The position numbers and the translations under genes were made by a program. Positions 14,597 through 18,588 of a DNA stretch of 18,588 nt are shown here, piece by piece. Source of the stretch: Nevskia sp035651715 (lineage in GTDB: Bacteria > Pseudomonadota > Gammaproteobacteria > Nevskiales > Nevskiaceae); assembly GCA_035651715.1 (NCBI GenBank), contig DASRFD010000116.1, positions 1 to 18,588 of the forward strand, written 5' to 3'. Below the pieces are notes generated by a model. That model was given only the letters and a program-made list of their open reading frames with translations. It was not told the origin of the DNA and made no database searches. Numbering within the stretch: position 1 is the first letter of the stretch; every line of letters begins with the position of its first letter.

Positions 14597-15001
14597 ATGC
14601 GCAGTGCGTTCGTGGTGTGGTCGGCGTTCGGGCTGGGCCTGGCGCAGGTGCTCAACGGGCTGTACATGCTGCTGGCGCCGGAACCCTGGTATCACGCCAT
14701 ACCCACCGTGCCGGGCACCGGGCCGTTCAACCCGCATTTTGTGCGTGACATAGGCTGCGCCTTCGTCGCCGCCGGAGCCGGGCTGCTGTGGCTGTGGCGC
14801 GACGCCCGCGCCTGGCCGGCGGCGCTGATCGGCTGCGTCTTCCTCGGCCTGCATGCCCTGACCCACGTCTGGGACCTGCTGGCGGGGCGCGAGGAGCCGG
14901 CGCACTTCGCCATCGACTCGGTACTGGTGGTCATCCCGGCACTGTGGGCGTTGTGGCTGGCCTGGCCACGGCAGAAACTGTCTGAAGGAGCGATGCGATG
15001 A
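14597..15001 (+). CDS. Four-helix membrane protein of unknown function, first gene of ECF41 operon
   Basis: A 134-residue integral membrane protein whose function I do not recognise. Four hydrophobic helices lie at about 5-27, 50-69, 73-95 and 104-123. Striking conserved-looking features are NGLYMLLAPEPWYHAIP (20-36) and NPHFVRDIGCAF (45-56), together with LHALTHVWDLL in the third helix, which has two membrane-embedded histidines and an Asp. Families of this shape include DoxX-like and DUF4345-like proteins, but I cannot assign one. The start is ATG 14597, with GGAGG at 14587-14591. Its stop overlaps the next start (ATGA), so it is translated together with the CMD-like protein. The promoter upstream matches the sigma factor encoded two genes later, so it is probably ECF41-controlled. 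Confidence 0.85.
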   Translation: MRSAFVVWSAFGLGLAQVLNGLYMLLAPEPWYHAIPTVPGTGPFNPHFVRDIGCAFVAAGAGLLWLWRDARAWPAALIGCVFLGLHALTHVWDLLAGREEPAHFAIDSVLVVIPALWALWLAWPRQKLSEGAMR

Positions 15002-15543
15002 ACCCCCTCAAAGCACTGATCCGCAACCGCCTCGACGCGTTCGAGCGCGAGCACGACTACGACATGGGCTATGCCCGCGAGATCCTCGAGATCAGCACCG
15101 CGGCGCTGCTCAGGTTCAACGGCGTCATGGGGCTGGCGCAGTACCGCGAGGACGTGCCGCGCGAGGCCTGGTACGCCGCCAAGCTGGTCGGCACCCTGGC
15201 CGAGGACTGCGGTCCCTGCACCCAGCTGGTGGTGCGCATGGCCGAGGGCGATGGCGTCGCGCCGGCGACGATCCGCGCCATGCTGCGCGGCCAGGAGGCG
15301 GCAATGCCGCCGGATGCCGCGCTCGGCTGGCGCTTCGCCCGCGCCGTGCTGGCCCACGACCTCGAAGCCGACGTGCTGCGCCGCGAGGTGGTGCGCCGCT
15401 GGGGCCGGCGCGCGCTGGTCTCGCTGGCTTACGCGCTGACCTCGGCGCGGATGTTCCCCACCTTGAAGTACGCCCTGGGCCACGGCCACAGCTGCGTGCG
15501 GGTGCGCGTCGGCGGCGAGGAGCTGCCGGTGGCGGCGGCCTGA
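14998..15543 (+). CDS. Carboxymuconolactone decarboxylase/AhpD-like CxxC protein
   Basis: A 181-residue all-helical protein of the CMD/AhpD fold, the protein type most often linked to ECF41 sigma factors. The redox pair Cys71-Gly-Pro-Cys74 lies in LAEDCGPCTQLVV. In AhpD the second Cys is followed four residues later by a catalytic His, and a Glu lies 12 residues before the first Cys. Here those positions are Val78 and Tyr59, so the AhpD proton relay is not kept. A further GHGHSC (161-166) near the C-terminus adds two His and a Cys. Peroxide or disulfide chemistry is likely but unproven. The start, ATG 14998, overlaps the membrane-protein stop, and the sigma-factor start follows 7 bases after its stop. 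Confidence 0.87.
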   Translation: MNPLKALIRNRLDAFEREHDYDMGYAREILEISTAALLRFNGVMGLAQYREDVPREAWYAAKLVGTLAEDCGPCTQLVVRMAEGDGVAPATIRAMLRGQEAAMPPDAALGWRFARAVLAHDLEADVLRREVVRRWGRRALVSLAYALTSARMFPTLKYALGHGHSCVRVRVGGEELPVAAA

Positions 15544-15550
15544 GGCGCAT

Positions 15551-16426
15551 ATGGGAAGCGCCGACGATGCCGCCGCCAGCTTCGAGCCGCTGCGCGGCCA
15601 CCTGATCGGCCTGGCCTACCGCATGCTCGGCTCGCGCGCCGAGGCCGAGGACGTCGTGCAGGACGCCTACCTGCGCTGGCACGCCACCGACCGCGCGGCG
15701 GTGCGCGAGCCGCGCGCCTTCCTGTCCAAGGCGGTGACGCGGCTGTGCCTGGACCAGCTCAAATCGGCGCGTGCGCGGCGCGAGGAATACATCGGCCCCT
15801 GGCTGCCGGAACCGGTGCTGGACGAGGGCGCCCTGTCCACCGAGGGCGCCAGCGAATACGCCAACGACCTGTCGGTGGCGCTGATGCTCGCCCTGGAGCG
15901 GCTGTCGCCGCTGGAGCGCGCCGCCTTCCTGCTGCACGACGTGTTCGACATGGAGTTCGAGCAGGTGGGCGAGGCGCTGGGCCGCGAGGCCGCCGCCTGC
16001 CGCCAGCTGGCGGCGCGGGCGCGCAGCCACGTGCGGGCGGAGAAGCCGCGCTTCAAGCCCAGCCCGGAGGAGGAGGCGCGGGTGTTCGCCGCCTTCGTCG
16101 CGGCGGTCGGCAGCGGCGACATCGCGGCGCTGAGCAAGGTGCTGGCGCAGGACGCGGTGTTCTACTCCGACGGCGGCGGCAAGGTGAAGGCGGCGCTCAA
16201 GCCGATCCACGGCCCCGAGCACATCGCGCGCTTCCTTTGCGGCGTGCTGGCCAAGTTCGGCACTCCCGAAATGCGCGGCCGCGCCGCGCGCGTCAACGGC
16301 ATGCCGGGCCTGGTGCTGCACGGAGCGGAAGGCCCGTTCCAGACCTTCGCGCTGGAAATCCGCGACGGCCTGGTCGCGCGGGTGTACACGGTGCGCAACC
16401 CGGACAAGCTGCGGCACCTGAACTGA
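15551..16426 (+). CDS. ECF41-group RNA polymerase sigma factor with SnoaL-like C-terminal domain
   Basis: A 291-residue extracytoplasmic-function sigma factor. Sigma region 2 covers about 10-76 (LAYRMLGSRAEAEDVVQDAYLRW, then RAFLSKAVTRLCLDQLKSAR). WLPEP (84-88) marks the group's linker. Region 4 covers about 106-162 (LERLSPLERAAFLLHDVF, with a helix-turn-helix from EFEQVGEALG). The C-terminal SnoaL/NTF2-like domain (about 172-291) carries the group hallmarks DGGGK (207-211) and NPDKL (283-287). In this group the extension replaces an anti-sigma factor and tunes activity. None is encoded here, in agreement. The start is ATG 15551, with GAGG 6 bases upstream. It is the last gene of a tightly packed three-gene operon whose promoter fits its own recognition sequence. 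The inducing signal is unknown. Confidence 0.94.
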   Translation: MGSADDAAASFEPLRGHLIGLAYRMLGSRAEAEDVVQDAYLRWHATDRAAVREPRAFLSKAVTRLCLDQLKSARARREEYIGPWLPEPVLDEGALSTEGASEYANDLSVALMLALERLSPLERAAFLLHDVFDMEFEQVGEALGREAAACRQLAARARSHVRAEKPRFKPSPEEEARVFAAFVAAVGSGDIAALSKVLAQDAVFYSDGGGKVKAALKPIHGPEHIARFLCGVLAKFGTPEMRGRAARVNGMPGLVLHGAEGPFQTFALEIRDGLVARVYTVRNPDKLRHLN

Positions 16427-16455
16427 GCGTCGAAGCCAAAGGCGTTTCGCGCGAG

Positions 16456-16471
16456 GCGCCGGCCCCGGCGC
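16456..16471. terminator. GC hairpin between convergent sigma-factor and FAH genes
   Basis: GCGCCGG-CC-CCGGCGC: a perfect 7-bp stem within the 90-bp convergent gap, extendable with a one-base bulge to AGGCGCCGG/CCGGCGCGCCT. It has no U-tract. A shared terminator is the likely role from position. Confidence 0.4.
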
Positions 16472-16516
16472 GCCTGCGGTGCCTCAGCCGCTTTCCGGCC
16501 TACAAGCGCGGGCGGC

Positions 16517-17134
16517 TCAGACGCAGTTCCACTCGAAGCGGCCGATGGCGGCGCTCTCCAGCGCGATGCGGTCGCCGGGCAGCAGCGGCCCGACGCCGGC
16601 GGGCGTGCCGGTGTAGACGATGTCGCCGTCCTGCAGCGCCCAGGTGCGCGACAGGATGTGGATCTGCCGCGCGACGTTGAACAGCATGTCGCGGGTCTTG
16701 CCGTGCTGGCGCAGCGAGCCATTGACGTGGCAGGTGAATTCCAGGGCCTGCAGGTCCTGGTCCTGGTAGGGCTTCCATTCCCCCAGCGGCGCGGCCTGGT
16801 CGAAGGCCTTGGCCAGTTCCCACGGGTTGCCCTTGTTCTTCAGCTCGTTCTGCAGGTCGCGCAAGGTCAGGTCCAGGCCCAGGGTGAGGTGGCTGATGTG
16901 GCTCAGCGCCTGGTCCTCGGGGATGTCGCCGCCGCCGCCGGTGAGCAGCACCACCAGTTCGGCTTCGTGGTGCACGCTGCCGCGGTTGCGCGGCAGCCTC
17001 ACCGCCTGCCCCGGCGGCACCACGCAGGAGGCCGGCTTCATGAACAGCACGAAGGCCTCGTCCGGGGTGTTGCCGAGCTCCTCGATGTGGGCGGCGTAGT
17101 TGCGGCCGATGCAGAAGATGCGGTTGACGGTCAT
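16517..17134 (-). CDS. Fumarylacetoacetate hydrolase (FAH) family protein
   Basis: A 205-residue enzyme of the FAH superfamily, matching the compact single-domain members (YcgM/acylpyruvase, oxaloacetate decarboxylase and related beta-dicarbonyl hydrolases). The N-terminus IFCIGRNYAAHIEELGN is typical. Divalent-metal ligands are Glu57 and Glu59 in VHHEAELVVLL and Asp88 in LGLDLTLRD. Further signatures are WELAKAFDQAAPLG (105-118) and YTGTPAGVGPL (174-184). Such enzymes cleave carbon-carbon bonds of 1,3-dicarbonyl acids; the substrate is not readable. The start is ATG 17134; AGGAC about 7 bases upstream is the only weak ribosome-binding candidate. It follows the carotenoid-oxygenase gene on the same strand after 81 bases, so the two may share a transcript and a pathway. 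Confidence 0.92.
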   Translation of the reverse strand: MTVNRIFCIGRNYAAHIEELGNTPDEAFVLFMKPASCVVPPGQAVRLPRNRGSVHHEAELVVLLTGGGGDIPEDQALSHISHLTLGLDLTLRDLQNELKNKGNPWELAKAFDQAAPLGEWKPYQDQDLQALEFTCHVNGSLRQHGKTRDMLFNVARQIHILSRTWALQDGDIVYTGTPAGVGPLLPGDRIALESAAIGRFEWNCV

Positions 17135-17215
17135 GGAGCTGCGTCCTGGGCGGTGGACAGGGACGGCCCGGGGCCGCCGATGAGGGGGTGCATGGTCACG
17201 GTGGCCATGGCCGGC

Positions 17216-18588
17216 TTACGCGGCGTTCAGTTCCGCCGCGCCGGCCCAGCAGGCATGGGTGCCGCTGGGGATGCGCGCCGGCAGCCGCAGCCGCGCCAGC
17301 GGTCCGGCGCCGAGGTCCTGCGCGGCGTAGACCCAGCACTCGGAACAGTCGCGGTTGAGGTCGGTGACGTAGGTCAGGAGGTAGCCGTCGTCCTCCGCGG
17401 CGGCGCCGGCGCGCGGCGCGAACGGCGCCTCGCTGCCGTAGACGCCGGCGCCGAAGGACACCTCCTCCACCGTGCCGCGCTGCAGGTCGTGCTTGCGCAG
17501 GCCGGTGAACAGGAACATGCCGTGCTCGCCGATGGCGCTGTAGACGTAGCGGTTGGCGCGCATGGCGTAGCCCTGGTTGACGGTGCCGAACTCGCTGACC
17601 CCTTCCTCCAGCGGCTCCTCGCGCGTCGCGCCGCTGCGCAGGTTGAAGCGCCAGCGCCACAGCTGCGGCCGGAGCGAGTGCAGGTCGGTATAGGCCATCA
17701 GCATGGCGTAAGGCCTGGGCGCGCCGGCCAGCGGCGGCGGCATCGGCGTGCGCTGGCGGTAGCCGTCCAGCACCACCTCGTCGCCGTCTTCCCAGGCGTT
17801 GGTGAAGTGCAGCGCGTAGGTCGGCGCGGCCTCGAACCAGCGGATCGCCTCGCCGGCGCCGCCGCCAGGCCGCGGCACCAGGGCGAAGCGCGAGGGCAGG
17901 TCGTGCATGCGCGCCACGTGCAGGCCGCGGGGCAAGAGCCCGGCGTCCCAGAACAGCGGGAAGTCGCAGAGGATCATGAAGCGCCGCGTGTAAGCCATGT
18001 CGTGCGGCAGGCGCGGGCCGGGCAGGGGCACCGGGCGGTAGTGCGTGAGCCGGTGGTGGCGGTCGACCACGCCGCAATGCATGTACGGCGCCCGCTTGGA
18101 GTAGTTGAAGAACAGCAGCTCGCCGCTGCCCAGGTCGACCTTGGCGTGCGCCGAGACGCCCTCGGCTGGGAAGGCGCCGTGCCACTGCGCCGGCCCGTGC
18201 TGCTCCAGCGTTTCGGGATCGAGCTGGTACAGCGCGCCGCACTGGTAGAAGGAGCTGAGCGCGCGCCCGGCGTGCACCAGCACGTCGGTGCTGGAGGCGT
18301 CCTTCAGGGCGCCCTGAGCGCCGCGGCCGGGGCGCTCCGAGCGCGGCGGCATCTCCGCCAGGCCCGACCACAGCGCGCGCCCGGCGGCCTCCTCGGCGAG
18401 GAAGCCCTCGGTGCGGACGAAGCGGTTGCGGTAGGAGGCGCGGCCGTCGCGGAAGCGGATCGCGTGCAGCAGGCCGTCGCCATCGAACGGGTGGTACTTG
18501 CCCAGCGGCTGATGCACCGGGTTCTCGGTGTTGCGCAGGTAGACGCCGTCGAGGTCGCGCGGCAGGCTGCCCTGCACGTCGAGGTCCT
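17216..18588 (-). CDS. Carotenoid cleavage oxygenase / lignostilbene dioxygenase family, 5' end beyond window
   Basis: A non-haem iron(II) dioxygenase that splits a carbon-carbon double bond in carotenoids, apocarotenoids or stilbenes. The frame is open to the right edge, and the first visible residues are DLDVQGSLPRDLDGVYLRN. Family members carry about 20-30 residues before this strand, so the true start lies outside the window; the GTG at 18577 is internal. All four iron-binding histidines of the seven-bladed propeller are present, at codons 18146-18148 (SAHAKVD), 18002-18004 (LPHDMAY), 17807-17809 (LHFTNAWE) and 17255-17257 (SGTHACW). Other signatures are HPFDGDGLLHA and ENPVHQP. The substrate cannot be told from sequence; there are no carotenoid-synthesis genes in view, and the FAH-family gene lies directly downstream. 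Confidence 0.93.
   Translation of the reverse strand, partial: DLDVQGSLPRDLDGVYLRNTENPVHQPLGKYHPFDGDGLLHAIRFRDGRASYRNRFVRTEGFLAEEAAGRALWSGLAEMPPRSERPGRGAQGALKDASSTDVLVHAGRALSSFYQCGALYQLDPETLEQHGPAQWHGAFPAEGVSAHAKVDLGSGELLFFNYSKRAPYMHCGVVDRHHRLTHYRPVPLPGPRLPHDMAYTRRFMILCDFPLFWDAGLLPRGLHVARMHDLPSRFALVPRPGGGAGEAIRWFEAAPTYALHFTNAWEDGDEVVLDGYRQRTPMPPPLAGAPRPYAMLMAYTDLHSLRPQLWRWRFNLRSGATREEPLEEGVSEFGTVNQGYAMRANRYVYSAIGEHGMFLFTGLRKHDLQRGTVEEVSFGAGVYGSEAPFAPRAGAAAEDDGYLLTYVTDLNRDCSECWVYAAQDLGAGPLARLRLPARIPSGTHACWAGAAELNAA

Noticed and set aside
13212..16426. Regulated proteolysis of an anti-sigma factor by the M50 protease to release the ECF sigma factor
   Set aside because: The sigma factor is an ECF41 type with a fused regulatory domain, no anti-sigma gene is present, and acpH on the opposite strand separates the two operons.

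Overview
The window is very GC-rich bacterial chromosome, densely coded on both strands, with no tRNA, rRNA, CRISPR or complete insertion sequence that I can see. A YihG-like inner-membrane acyltransferase, an AcpH-type ACP phosphodiesterase, an MshEN/PilB-type ATPase and a sigma-32-type promoter consensus point to a gammaproteobacterium. The high GC and the catabolic enzymes (GMC oxidoreductase, carotenoid oxygenase, NylA-like amidase) would fit the Nevskiales/Solimonas or Xanthomonadales neighbourhood. That placement is inference.

Layout: (1) 1-1877, minus strand: an APC permease running off the left edge and a small protein of unknown function. (2) 2083-5613: a plus-strand amidase-signature enzyme converging on a minus-strand exported S9 prolyl-oligopeptidase-type peptidase. 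(3) 5786-7253, minus: a chaperone pair. hsp20 is driven by a near-consensus sigma-32 promoter and is followed by cbpA, with a GC-rich hairpin between them. (4) 7363-7547: a roughly 185-bp imperfect palindromic repeat. (5) 7580-9382, minus: an orphan GspE/PilB-family secretion ATPase. (6) 9526-13916, plus: a run of five closely spaced genes (GMC oxidoreductase, PrcB-like lipoprotein, exported NTF2-like protein, PlsC/YihG-like acyltransferase, site-2-protease-like M50 peptidase), the last two overlapping by ATGA. (7) 13929-14516, minus: acpH. (8) 14539-16426, plus: a compact stress-type operon of a four-helix membrane protein, an AhpD/CMD-like CxxC protein and an ECF41 sigma factor carrying its own SnoaL-like regulatory domain. 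It is preceded by a sequence matching the ECF41 promoter, TGTCACA-N16-CGTC. (9) 16517-18588, minus: a carotenoid oxygenase-family dioxygenase running off the right edge, followed by a FAH-family hydrolase.

The two most coherent regulatory stories are the heat-shock module (sigma-32 promoter, Hsp20, CbpA) and the self-contained ECF41 module. In the latter a sigma factor probably drives its own operon, whose CxxC protein is the recurrent ECF41 partner and whose membrane protein is the least explained member. The palindromic repeat next to the heat-shock promoter is the main piece of structure not explained by genes.
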